Shown here in pieces: positions 6,941-14,980 of a DNA stretch of 48,900 nucleotides. Both the position numbers and the translations under genes were made by a program. The notes beneath the pieces are model-generated. The model was not told the DNA's origin. It saw nothing but the letters and a program-made list of their open reading frames with translations, and searched no databases. Origin of the DNA: an uncultured Desulfovibrio sp. GTDB lineage: Bacteria; Desulfobacterota; Desulfovibrionia; Desulfovibrionales; Desulfovibrionaceae. The stretch's first letter is position 1. Each line of letters opens with the position of its first letter. The DNA lies in NCBI RefSeq assembly GCF_944324525.1, contig NZ_CALUWS010000021.1, forward strand, positions 1 through 48,900, read 5' to 3'.

Positions 6941-8233
6941 CTACGAGGTCTGTCCGCCGCGGGAGGTCGCCTCGATGAAGAAGGCCCCTACCTGCTGCAG
7001 GCCGCGCGGGTTGCCGCCGGCACGGATCCGGGCGTCAAGCTGCCGCATGAGCGAATGCGGCGCGAAAAAGCCGAGCAGGACACGGGCGCGCCTGCCTTCC
7101 TCCGGGTCGAGGGCGGCAAATGTCGTGACGGGGAGACCGTCGACGACCGTCTGCCCCAGGGCCGGGGAATCGTCGATGAAGCCGCGTACCGGCAGACCTT
7201 TGCCGGCAAGGATGGTGCGGATGTGCCTGCCGAGCCAGCCCGCTCCATAAATATAGATGGGCTCGCCCGCAGCCGCGGACATGTCCTGCCTGTCCAGGAA
7301 GGCAAAGAAGGCCTGGAGCTCTTCTTCGTTTTCCAGCGCGCACTTGATGGCGTTCTGTCCCTGTACGCCGGCCTTATGGCATTTCTGACAGAAGGGGAAG
7401 TCCTGCTTCAGGCGGTGGATCTCTTCGGCCGTCAGATCAAGAAAGTCGCCGACTTGGCCGAATGCGTGATAGGTGGCGAAATTGCAGCAATAGATCTTTG
7501 CCGCATAGTTGATGAAAAGGATGCTTTCCTGATTGTGGCAGACGCCCGAGGAGAAGGCCGGGGTGGGGACGACCCGCCAGAAGTCCCGCGTCAGCAGGCG
7601 CGACAGGAGGGGCGCGGCTTCGGCGGGCGGGGTGTATTCCCTGCCGGACGTGACGGCTTCCAGAATGTCCCCGTAGGGGAAATAGGTCGCGGGAAAGCTC
7701 CTGAACTGGAAGCCGAGGTTTTCGGCAAATTCCTGCATGAGCAGCTCTTCTTCCGCGTTGTCGTTATAGCGCAGGAACTTGACGTAAACCTTTCCGTCAT
7801 GCCGCATTTCCGCCATGCGGCGCATGTTGCTTTTGACGATCTCCATATGGCCCCGGGCATGCCCCTTTATGTAGGTCTCCTGCGTAAAGGCGTCGAGGGA
7901 GATGTCCAGACGTTCCAGCGCCGGATGTTCGATGATGGGGGCAAGGTCCCGCTGCGTGTTGAGGTTCGTGCTGATCTCCACGGTCAGGCCCTGTTCCGCG
8001 GCGGCATCCAGCACGCCGGGCAGGTCGGGGTGCAACAGGGGCTCGCTGAGGCAATAGAGCGGTATGCGGGGATTGCCGTAATCTCTGGCGATCTTGGCAA
8101 AGACGCGGCGGCAGAAGTCCACAGGGGCATAGCGCAGCTTGCCTGTCCGGGAGATGTGTTCCGCCGGGCAGGACTGGCAACTCAGGTTGCATTGATCCAC
8201 GATGGAAAAGGTGATCATATCATACGAAGGCAT
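6941..8233 (-). CDS. Radical SAM/SPASM-like protein with C-terminal Rossmann-like domain (430 aa)
   Basis: The radical SAM cluster motif is CNLSCQSC (C15, C19, C22), followed by family features such as LYCLSEPLLHPD and VEISTNLNTQ. Later cysteines (VCHNQ, IYCCNF, FCQKCHKAG, roughly residues 225-295) look like a SPASM-type auxiliary cluster. From residue 324 a separate domain begins with IYIYGAGWLGRHI and ends near 420; it resembles the nucleotide-binding N-terminal domain of sugar-modifying PglD-like or NDP-sugar proteins. The start lies 1 nt after the stop of the next radical SAM gene (TGATATG), so the two are coupled. The reaction is unknown; the setting suggests a glycan or nucleotide-sugar substrate. 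Confidence 0.82.
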   Translation of the reverse strand: MPSYDMITFSIVDQCNLSCQSCPAEHISRTGKLRYAPVDFCRRVFAKIARDYGNPRIPLYCLSEPLLHPDLPGVLDAAAEQGLTVEISTNLNTQRDLAPIIEHPALERLDISLDAFTQETYIKGHARGHMEIVKSNMRRMAEMRHDGKVYVKFLRYNDNAEEELLMQEFAENLGFQFRSFPATYFPYGDILEAVTSGREYTPPAEAAPLLSRLLTRDFWRVVPTPAFSSGVCHNQESILFINYAAKIYCCNFATYHAFGQVGDFLDLTAEEIHRLKQDFPFCQKCHKAGVQGQNAIKCALENEEELQAFFAFLDRQDMSAAAGEPIYIYGAGWLGRHIRTILAGKGLPVRGFIDDSPALGQTVVDGLPVTTFAALDPEEGRRARVLLGFFAPHSLMRQLDARIRAGGNPRGLQQVGAFFIEATSRGGQTS

Positions 8234-8234
8234 A

Positions 8235-9818
8235 TCAGTTCCCCTGGTTTTTCAAGAAGGCGGCACGCTGCCGGATGCTTTTTTCCAGCCGGCTCACAAG
8301 ATCGTCAAAGCCCAGATGTTTTGCCATGACGTTGGCCTTGATCAGGTTGAGCATCTTCATTTCCTGCACATGGACGCCGGGATGCCGCTGCTTGTAGGCG
8401 GCAACCGCATCCCGTACGCCGCCGCCCATGTAATGGGCAAGGGCCGCCCGTACGCGCGGGTGATGCGGAAGGAAATATTCCTGCTTGACGTACTCCCGGC
8501 CGTTGAGCGGAGAGACGTGCTGCGACGTCTGCGCCGGATAGCGGGGATTCATGAAGGCAAAGGAGCCGGGATAGGACTGGATGAACATGTTCATGACGGC
8601 GATGCCGTTCATTTCCTGCACGTCGACAAGCCGTTCGAGGTTCAGGCGCACGTCTTCGGGCTCGGCTTCCGGGACGCAGACCATGAAGTTGACGCCGGAC
8701 TCGATATCCAGACTGTCGGCCGCTCGCAGCAAGTCCATGATGATGGGATCGTTATAGCCCTTTTTGTGCATGATGGGCGTCAGGAGCATGTTTTCCGAAA
8801 AGTTTTCCACGCCGAAACTGATCCGGTGGAAGCCGGCGGCCTTCATCAGGCGGAGGATCTCCATGTCCGGCCGCCGTGTCTTCAGATCGAGGAAATCCAC
8901 GACGCGGGACTGGCAGAAAAAGGCCATCTGCTGCGGCAGCCTGCCGCGCTGTTTGAGATCGACGACCCGGCGGCAGAATTCCCGCGTGAAGCGCTTGGGG
9001 CTTGTGAAGTCGTCGTCATGGATATTGAAAAAGGAGATGCCGTATGTGGAGTGGTAAAAATCGACAAGGTCGATGACCTCATCCACGCTCAGGCCGAAGG
9101 AGGCGCAGCCCTTGCCGTACACCTGCTCAAGAAAGTTGGAGGAACTGCAGTAGCCGCAACGGTTGGGGCATTTGTGCGAGGTGAAGAGACGCCAGGCCTT
9201 GAAGGCCCGGTAGCGGGAGCTCTCCACGCCTTTTTCCGGCTCCTGCCCGGACAGGGAGGGCAGCCATGCCGCCGGGATGCCCATTTCCTTGGCCGAGGTA
9301 TAGTTCAGTTCCCTGAAGAGTTCCGCGGTGAGCGGCTGCGCGGGATTTTCCTGTATGTTCGCGCCGTTGCGCCACGTCAGCCCCGGGACGTCCGTAAGGT
9401 CGGGGACGCCGCCCGCCGCCTTTTCGAGGCTTTGGGCAAGCTTGAGCATGGGAAGTTCGCCGTAGCCGCGGATAACGCCGTCAAAGCCCAGATCGAGCCA
9501 GAACGCGGCCGCGCGGCTGGGCGCCTGCCCCCCCGCGCAGGTGAAGGCCCCGCACGCGGCGGCGGCCTTCCAGTAGGGAAGGAAGGTCTGCAGCTCCTTC
9601 TCAAGGAAGACGTATGTGCTGCTCAAGCCGATAAGGGCGTATTCGCCGCGCTCCGCCCGGGCAAGATATTCCTTGTCGTCGTCAAGGCCGATCTCGCAGA
9701 TGTCGCAGCGCACACCATGATGCCGCAGATAATGCGCGATTCTGTGCAGGCCCAGATTGCGGGACTGGGTCTCCACCTGTTCCTCATGGACAGCCAGCAA
9801 AAGGACAGCCATATTCAT
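8235..9818 (-). CDS. B12-binding-domain radical SAM protein (527 aa)
   Basis: The N-terminal 140 residues have the Rossmann layout of cobalamin-binding radical SAM enzymes (HRIAHYLRHHGV, YALIGLSSTYV, GFDGVIRGYGELP). The radical SAM motif CPNRCGYC is at 217-224, followed by FFNIHDDDF, ISFGVENFSENML and SGVNFMVCVPEAEPED. A DxHxxG cobalamin-ligating motif is not visible, so any bound cobalamin may lack a histidine ligand, or the domain may be structural. An alternative start at 9812 (residue 3) is possible; GAGGTG upstream fits either. It is coupled to the downstream SPASM-like gene. The substrate is unknown; possible roles are C-methylation or rearrangement of a sugar or lipid. Confidence 0.82.
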   Translation of the reverse strand: MNMAVLLLAVHEEQVETQSRNLGLHRIAHYLRHHGVRCDICEIGLDDDKEYLARAERGEYALIGLSSTYVFLEKELQTFLPYWKAAAACGAFTCAGGQAPSRAAAFWLDLGFDGVIRGYGELPMLKLAQSLEKAAGGVPDLTDVPGLTWRNGANIQENPAQPLTAELFRELNYTSAKEMGIPAAWLPSLSGQEPEKGVESSRYRAFKAWRLFTSHKCPNRCGYCSSSNFLEQVYGKGCASFGLSVDEVIDLVDFYHSTYGISFFNIHDDDFTSPKRFTREFCRRVVDLKQRGRLPQQMAFFCQSRVVDFLDLKTRRPDMEILRLMKAAGFHRISFGVENFSENMLLTPIMHKKGYNDPIIMDLLRAADSLDIESGVNFMVCVPEAEPEDVRLNLERLVDVQEMNGIAVMNMFIQSYPGSFAFMNPRYPAQTSQHVSPLNGREYVKQEYFLPHHPRVRAALAHYMGGGVRDAVAAYKQRHPGVHVQEMKMLNLIKANVMAKHLGFDDLVSRLEKSIRQRAAFLKNQGN

Positions 9819-9998
9819 CTCACCTCATGTACGGGATATTCCCGTCGGAAAAAGCGGTCGGCGTGCGCGCCATGCCGGCGCAATGCCATGCCGCGTCCAG
9901 AGCAGGGTAAGATCTCCCCGCTTCCTCTGCAATATGTTCCGCGCCGTTACGCCGCCGCGGTTGCCCGTCGTTCCCGGCGAACGGGGACCGCCCGCGTC

Positions 9999-11165
9999 TC
10001 ACGCTTCCCGCGCGGGGGCCGACGCATCCGCCCGACGGCCCGACAGGAGCCTCGTCCAGGCCCGCATGACGCCGTCCGCGGAAAACTCCCGGGGAAATAC
10101 GCGCATATTTTCCCGAAATGCCCGCTGCACATCGGCATCAAGGATGCGCAGCATGGCGTCCGTCAGGGCCGTCTGATCATTGACGGGCACAAGAAAACCG
10201 TTCTGTCCCTGCCGGATGATCTCCGAGGGGCCGGTGAGGCAGTCTGTGGCGATCATCGGGCAGCGTTCCGCCAGAGCTTCGAGCAGAACATTGGGGAAAC
10301 CTTCAAATTCGGATGGATGGACGATGGCGCGCGCCTGCCGCAGCCAGGGACGCACATCCGCCACATGCCCGAGGAACGTCGTCCGCTTTTCCAGGTGCAG
10401 CTGTCGGCAAAGCTCGCGAAGTGGCTGCTCCAGTTCGCCGCTTCCGGCAAGATAAAGATGGAGCCGCGGAAAGCGGGAGAGCGTTTCGGCAAAGGCGCGC
10501 AGCAGCATGTCATGGCGTTTTTCCGGAGCCAGCCGGCCGATGGCGAGAAAAAAATCCTGTCCTTCGGGAAGGGGGATGGCCTGGGGCGGAGCCGCCTGGG
10601 GGAGGCAGGCGTTGGGGAGGGCATGACATTTTGCCGGCCCCACCATGCCGTTTCCCCAGTGCTGCCGGGTGTATTCGGTCTGCACGACCAGCGCGTCCGC
10701 CAGAGGATAGCTTTGCCGGCGTAAGGCTTCGTCATGTTCGCCCAGAAAGAGGGCGGGCGGATAGGTGCGCTCGCTGATGACGACACGGCACGGCAGGCCC
10801 TGCGCGGCAAACAGACAGCGCATGTTCATGCGGGCCAGGAAACTGAGCACGGGCAGGCGTTCCACGCCTTCTTCACGCAGGATGCGCAGGAAAACCTGTC
10901 GCAGCGCGCCGACGTTACGGGACTCCTGCGGCCAGGGATCGAGCCGGGGAAAAGGCGCGTCCGGCACGTCGTCAAGCAGGGTGCGCCGGACGGCGGGGTG
11001 CAGGGGAAAGTCCCGGGGCGAGGCATGGAAGGTGACCAGATGGACATGGACGCCGCGCTCAGCCCACCAGCCCGCCATATGGGCCATGACCTTTTCGGCC
11101 CCTCCCTCGTACAGGCGGGGGATGCACAACGCTGCTGCCCGGGGCAGTTCGGAAGACGATCCCAT
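9999..11165 (-). CDS. GT4 family glycosyltransferase (388 aa)
   Basis: A retaining GT-B transferase of the GT4 type: N-terminal PRLYEGGAEKVMAHMA (loop contacting the acceptor or phosphate), donor half with FFLAIGRLAPEKRHD, then VHPSEFEGFPNVLLEALA containing the E-x7-E motif, and TDCLTGPSEIIRQG. The start at 11165 (MGSSSEL) has AAGGGGG upstream; 14 more in-frame codons upstream lack a ribosome site. It is 180 bp upstream of the radical SAM pair and 225 bp downstream of another GT4 gene with the same GGGAE motif, so the two probably arose from one family. Probably cytoplasmic, acting on a lipid-linked glycan or LPS core. Confidence 0.88.
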   Translation of the reverse strand: MGSSSELPRAAALCIPRLYEGGAEKVMAHMAGWWAERGVHVHLVTFHASPRDFPLHPAVRRTLLDDVPDAPFPRLDPWPQESRNVGALRQVFLRILREEGVERLPVLSFLARMNMRCLFAAQGLPCRVVISERTYPPALFLGEHDEALRRQSYPLADALVVQTEYTRQHWGNGMVGPAKCHALPNACLPQAAPPQAIPLPEGQDFFLAIGRLAPEKRHDMLLRAFAETLSRFPRLHLYLAGSGELEQPLRELCRQLHLEKRTTFLGHVADVRPWLRQARAIVHPSEFEGFPNVLLEALAERCPMIATDCLTGPSEIIRQGQNGFLVPVNDQTALTDAMLRILDADVQRAFRENMRVFPREFSADGVMRAWTRLLSGRRADASAPAREA

Positions 11166-11390
11166 GCCGGCCCCCTTATGCGGCATGACGCGTGCGGCCG
11201 CGCTCAAGCGGCGTCAGCCGTGCGCCCGGTTTGGGACGCTTTTCGAACGGGGACGGCCGCGCAGCCGTCGCGGCGTCAGGACGGCATTCCCGGCGTGCCA
11301 AGCGGATGACGGCCCTACGGGCTGTGGCGCAAGCCAGGGTAAACGGCTCTGGAGAAGGCGCGGAGCGATGGTACGGCATCCTGGCCCGCC

Positions 11391-12551
11391 TCATATCCGC
11401 TTCTCCGCCTGCCCGGCGACGGCGGGAGCGGCCTGTGGCGGCGTGTAGCCGGGGCTCTTTGCTTCTGTGAGGCCGGCAAGGGCGCTCCATTTTTCCATGA
11501 CCCGATTTATATTGCAGTAGTCGCGCACCTTGAGGGCTTCCCTGCCGAGGGCGCTGGCCTTTTCGGGGTTGTCCAGCAGGAAGTTGAGCCGGCTTGTCAG
11601 CCCCGCGATCTCTCCCACAGGCAGCAGGATGCCGTTGACCCCGTCCTGGATGAGGTAGGCCGGGCCGGAAGGGCAGTCATAGCTGATGACCGGCCGGGCA
11701 AGGGACATGGCTTCGATGAGCGCGTTGGGAAAGCCCTCGAAGCGCGACGGCAGCACGAAAAGACTTGCCCTGCGGACGATGGCGTGCGGATTATGGATGA
11801 AGCCCGGCATGAAGACGCGCCCGGCAAGCCCCAGTTCTTCCGCCTGTCGGGTCAGGGCGGCGCGTTCCGGCCCTTCCCCGAGGATGACCAGTTTCACGTC
11901 GGGGTGGCGCGCAAAGACGGGAGGCAGCGCCTGAAAGAGCAGGTCGAACCCCTTCTGCCGGTGCAGGCGGCCCACGCAGCAGATGAATTTTTCAGGAAGC
12001 CAGTCCGGCAGGGGCGAATCGACCGCCAGCGGCAGGACCGGATTATGGATCACATGTATCTTGTGGGCGGGCATGAAACGTTCGGCCCACTGGGTCTTGA
12101 CGTTTTCGGTCAGGACGGTCAGGGCGTCGGCCCACGGATAGCACAGGCGCATGCAGAAGCGGCGGATCAGGGAATAGTTCTGAGTGCGCGGATCGATGCG
12201 CTCGGCGATGATCACCCGCTTGCCCAGGCCGCGGGTGGCCAGCAGGATCGGCACGTTGCTGCGGTCCATAAAGCTGATGACGACATCGTGCCCCTGCTTG
12301 ATGATGGCCCGGCGCAGACGGCGGATGCTCCACGGATAGCCGTTGCGGCTGAAGAGACTGTGCGGGCAGGCCAGCGTTATCCGGCGGACGCGGCCGTCCA
12401 GCGGATAGGCATCCAGCCGGGAAGGGACGGAAGTGATGATGCTGACCGCCACCCCTCGCTCCACCCAGAAGTTCGCCATGGTGGTAAGGACCCGTTCGGC
12501 GCCTCCACCCATAAGCGAGCGGATGACGCATGTGACACCTTTTGCCTGCAT
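11391..12551 (-). CDS. GT4 family glycosyltransferase (386 aa)
   Basis: GT-B/GT4 transferase with RSLMGGGAERVLTTMANFW at the N-terminus (residues 11-29), ICCVGRLHRQKGFDLL in the donor half and VLPSRFEGFPNALIEAMS with E-x7-E. It belongs to the GalNAc/Gal-transferase-like branch seen in LPS and O-antigen loci; the exact sugar is not inferable. The start at 12551 (MQAKGV) has GAAGGGG immediately upstream; the longer frame to 12602 lacks a ribosome site. It is the first gene of the minus-strand glycan cluster, with a candidate promoter at 12592-12621. The C-terminal tail (PPQAAPAVAGQ) is low complexity. Confidence 0.9.
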   Translation of the reverse strand: MQAKGVTCVIRSLMGGGAERVLTTMANFWVERGVAVSIITSVPSRLDAYPLDGRVRRITLACPHSLFSRNGYPWSIRRLRRAIIKQGHDVVISFMDRSNVPILLATRGLGKRVIIAERIDPRTQNYSLIRRFCMRLCYPWADALTVLTENVKTQWAERFMPAHKIHVIHNPVLPLAVDSPLPDWLPEKFICCVGRLHRQKGFDLLFQALPPVFARHPDVKLVILGEGPERAALTRQAEELGLAGRVFMPGFIHNPHAIVRRASLFVLPSRFEGFPNALIEAMSLARPVISYDCPSGPAYLIQDGVNGILLPVGEIAGLTSRLNFLLDNPEKASALGREALKVRDYCNINRVMEKWSALAGLTEAKSPGYTPPQAAPAVAGQAEKRI

Positions 12552-12591
12552 AACCCCTTCCACATCTGAAATATTCTGGTCAACGCGTCGG

Positions 12592-12621
12592 GTTGTAGTC
12601 AAAGAACGCGCCCGGCGTCAA
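12592..12621 (-). promoter_or_regulatory. Candidate promoter of the glycan cluster
   Basis: On the minus strand TTGACG (12621-12616), an 18-bp spacer and TACAAC (12597-12592) lie about 40 bp before the first glycosyltransferase start. The -35 matches five of six consensus positions and the -10 four. Prediction from motif only. Confidence 0.45.
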
Positions 12622-12685
12622 CCGGCGTCTTAACCCGAACAAGCATCCTGTCGGCGTTTCCCGCAAAAACATTAGGTCTGCAGAA

Positions 12686-12742
12686 TTACGGCAGAAATAT
12701 ACGCAAGCCGGCATATCCCACCACATGCTCCATGTCGCCGGA
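12686..12742 (-). repeat. 57-bp direct repeat, copy of the Memo gene 3' end
   Basis: It matches 14040-14096 with two mismatches. The minus-strand frame encodes the same residues as the last 18 codons plus stop of the Memo-family gene (DMEHVVGYAGLRIFLP). No Memo gene precedes it, so it is a detached 3' fragment. The two copies flank the sulfotransferase cassette. Confidence 0.93.
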
Positions 12743-12793
12743 AACGTCGTTTGGCTTTTCGTCAGCATGACGGCAGCGTAATTTTTGAAGAAA

Positions 12794-12832
12794 GGTATCG
12801 GGGATACCGTTCGCAATGGTACGGTATCCCCG
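12794..12832 (-). terminator. Hairpin downstream of the sulfotransferase gene
   Basis: CGGGGATACCG (12799-12809) and CGGTATCCCCG (12822-12832) form a perfect 11-bp stem with a 12-nt loop. An alternative overlapping stem GGTATC-GGG-GATACC is at 12794-12808. On the minus strand it is followed by a weak U-rich stretch (TTTCTTC). It may end the sulfotransferase transcript. Confidence 0.45.
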
Positions 12833-12915
12833 CCCTGATGAAAGCATATGGGAGCAAGTATCGTTTAGGGGAAAAATGCTATTTGCCAATTGGAAGGAAT
12901 GCAAAAAATATATGC

Positions 12916-13947
12916 TTATTTTCTGAGCTTGGCATCAATCGTTTCATAAAACTGCTGAACTAGCTCAGCGGTATGTGTATCATGGTCAAAAACGACCGGT
13001 TGGCAGAATTTATCTTCTTGTGTTACGATTTGAAGGGATAAGTTGTATTCATTATTCAATTCTTGAACTTCAGAAGTATAGTTTTGAAGTAGATAATGCA
13101 CTACGGATTTATAAAAAGGCTTCAGCTTCTCTCTCTCTCTCTCTCTCTCTCTTGAATACATTCGTGGGAAATTGGTGAAAACTTTTGCCATATTCCCAAT
13201 GATTTTTGCAAAAAAGAATTCCTGCTTTTCCGAGAAGTCGCAATGGGCATGGATCTTGTTCGTTATGCCTCGGACTATCTCTGTTTCAAAATAGCTGATC
13301 GATGCATTGACGCTTTGAGATATTTCCGAATGGCGAGTCCCCAATATCTGAGAGAACCTTTCAAGAAGTTTCTTTTTTAAGGCGTCATAATGGAGTACGG
13401 TTATTTCGATGCCTTTATTTTTTTTAAAATTTTTTAAGGCAAGAAATGGGCAGTTCAAAGAGAATTTGAAATCGCCAAATGTCGAGAATATGTTCAAATC
13501 CTTTTTCTCAATGACATATTCGGGAAAGCTGTATCTATATCCAAAATAAACGTTTTGCTTCCATAAGGAAAAGAAATAGTCATAAAGATTCCTAAATACA
13601 AGGATGACGTGCAGTTTGATATTGTTGCGCGAAAATGCGTCGCACAAAAAATTTATATGCTCAGGATAGCATTTTGTAAAAGCTTCATAACTGATAAACA
13701 TCTTGTCGGCATTTGAAAATAAATTTTGTATGTAGCTATCAATGGCGGGTGAAAAATTATAGGTTAAACGCAGCAAATCAGCTCCATTTCCTGAGTAAGT
13801 ATTCGATGTTTCAGAATACAAGCAATTGCTGAAAGGAGGAAATGCAAAACCAGCTTCGGCAAGAAAATGGGGATTCATGCCATACATGGTCTGGATCGCT
13901 GTGGTTCCTGTCTTTGGCGAGCCGATATGAAGATAAGCCGTTTTCAT
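12916..13947 (-). CDS. PAPS-dependent sulfotransferase, candidate phase-variable (343 aa)
   Basis: It is a sulfotransferase-fold protein: the 5'-phosphosulfate loop GSPKTGTT is at residues 9-16 and the 3'-phosphate motif FRNLYDYFFSLWKQ at 118-131. It should move sulfate from PAPS to a sugar hydroxyl, most likely on the surface glycan encoded next door. Codons 266-273 are (Arg-Glu)4, encoded by twelve uninterrupted GA/AG dinucleotides (13129-13152); gain or loss of one unit would frameshift about 70 C-terminal residues. As sequenced the frame is open. The DNA is clearly more AT-rich than its neighbours. The ATG at 13947 with AGAGGTG upstream is preferred to an in-frame GTG at 13953. It sits alone in a cassette between two 57-bp direct repeats. 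Confidence 0.85.
   Translation of the reverse strand: MKTAYLHIGSPKTGTTAIQTMYGMNPHFLAEAGFAFPPFSNCLYSETSNTYSGNGADLLRLTYNFSPAIDSYIQNLFSNADKMFISYEAFTKCYPEHINFLCDAFSRNNIKLHVILVFRNLYDYFFSLWKQNVYFGYRYSFPEYVIEKKDLNIFSTFGDFKFSLNCPFLALKNFKKNKGIEITVLHYDALKKKLLERFSQILGTRHSEISQSVNASISYFETEIVRGITNKIHAHCDFSEKQEFFFAKIIGNMAKVFTNFPRMYSREREREREKLKPFYKSVVHYLLQNYTSEVQELNNEYNLSLQIVTQEDKFCQPVVFDHDTHTAELVQQFYETIDAKLRK
13129..13152 (-). repeat. (GA)12 dinucleotide tract inside the sulfotransferase gene
   Basis: Twelve perfect CT units on the plus strand (AG on the coding strand), with one extra base extending the alternation. Dinucleotide tracts of this length in surface-modification genes are known to slip and switch expression. 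Nothing similar is seen elsewhere in the window. Confidence 0.97.
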
Positions 13948-14039
13948 ATGCACCTCTCACATCTTGTTTGGATTGTTATGTCTTATTTGGAAAAACCGTT
14001 GATTCTTTTGATGGACAAGAAGAAGATCTCAACGGCCAG

Positions 14040-14096
14040 TTACGGCAGAAATATGCGCAAGCCGGCATAGCCCACCACATGCTCCATGTCGCCGGA
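14040..14096 (-). repeat. 57-bp direct repeat, original copy within the Memo gene
   Basis: The 3' end of the Memo-family gene including its TAA stop; the partner copy is at 12686-12742 on the far side of the sulfotransferase cassette. The junction on the cassette side (14034-14040) is AT-rich foreign DNA. Confidence 0.93.
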
Positions 14097-14918
14097 GATG
14101 CTGCCCGAGGTATCGTGCAGGGTCTGCTCCACCAGCGGCGGCGTCTTGCCCGTCAGCTGGCGGAGCGCGTAAAGGGCCAGCGCCAGCGGGGCCGCGCCGC
14201 ACATGCTGATACCCTCCCGCTGCGTGATGTGCAGCAGGCCGTCGGGATCGCAGGCAAGGGCATGGCGCAGGGCCATGTCGTCCTTTTGCAGGGTGCGGTG
14301 CTGGTCCTCGTAATGGTTCATGTCCGAGCTCACCACGAGGGCGACCTGCGGCATATCGTCGCCATCCCCTTCAGGGGAAGCCGGCAGGAGGCGGCCGGCG
14401 AGCAGGCGGGCCAGATCGCGTCCGGCCTGATGGAGCACCTCCCGCTGCCGCGTGCCCACGCAGACCGGCACGATGCGGAAAGGCTCCGGTTGATGAACCT
14501 GCAGGAAGGGCAGGATCACCTCCAGCGCATGTTCACGCAGATGGGCATGGGTATCGGCTTCAAAGACGGTCGCTCCTTCGCAAAGGGCGGCGGCCAGACC
14601 GGCATCCACGGTGACCGGCCCCAGCGGCGTGAGCCAGGCGCCGTCCGGCCAGACGGACAGGGGTCGGCCCATGCCCGTATGGTTGGGACAGAGCAGGATG
14701 AGCGTACGGGGCAGGCGCATGCCCGCCAGCGTGGCCCCGATGATCTGCCCGCAGAAGGCATGCCCGGCGTGCGGCAGCATGAGCGCGACAGGCGTGGTGT
14801 GCCGGGGGGCGGGCAGGGCGCGTGCGCCGGCGTCCAGAAAATGGAGCACCTCCTGCCGCAGGTCCTCCGGGCCATCGGGATAAAAGCGGCCGGCGACCAC
14901 CGGCTGACGGATATGCAT
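14040..14918 (-). CDS. Memo-family protein (AmmeMemoRadiSam system protein B) (292 aa)
   Basis: It belongs to the MEMO1/AmmeMemoRadiSam B family, related in fold to extradiol dioxygenases. Family signatures are VAGRFYP at the N-terminus, LMLPHAGHAFCG (usual PHAGY), HLREHALEVILPFLQ (usual EHSLEVQLPF), SSDMNHYE and SMCGAAPLALAL. Metal-ligand histidines appear kept. The biochemical role in bacteria is not established. In many genomes it is found with an AMMECR1-domain protein and a dedicated radical SAM enzyme; neither is adjacent here. The start at 14918 (MHIRQPVV) has GGGAGG upstream. The 3' end is duplicated at 12686-12742. Confidence 0.88.
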   Translation of the reverse strand: MHIRQPVVAGRFYPDGPEDLRQEVLHFLDAGARALPAPRHTTPVALMLPHAGHAFCGQIIGATLAGMRLPRTLILLCPNHTGMGRPLSVWPDGAWLTPLGPVTVDAGLAAALCEGATVFEADTHAHLREHALEVILPFLQVHQPEPFRIVPVCVGTRQREVLHQAGRDLARLLAGRLLPASPEGDGDDMPQVALVVSSDMNHYEDQHRTLQKDDMALRHALACDPDGLLHITQREGISMCGAAPLALALYALRQLTGKTPPLVEQTLHDTSGSISGDMEHVVGYAGLRIFLP

Positions 14919-14980
14919 GGGACCTCCCAGTGCGAAAAGCGCCTGGACAGGAGGTCGCGGCCCCCTGTCCGGGCTGTTCA

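Noticed and set aside
8202-10724. An 840-codon plus-strand frame antisense to the radical SAM and glycosyltransferase genes
   Set aside because: It spans two real genes and their intergenic gap without conserved motifs.
6941-14918. A complete AmmeMemoRadiSam system
   Set aside because: Only the Memo-family member is present; the two radical SAM proteins are of B12-type and SPASM-like architecture and no AMMECR1 domain gene is seen.
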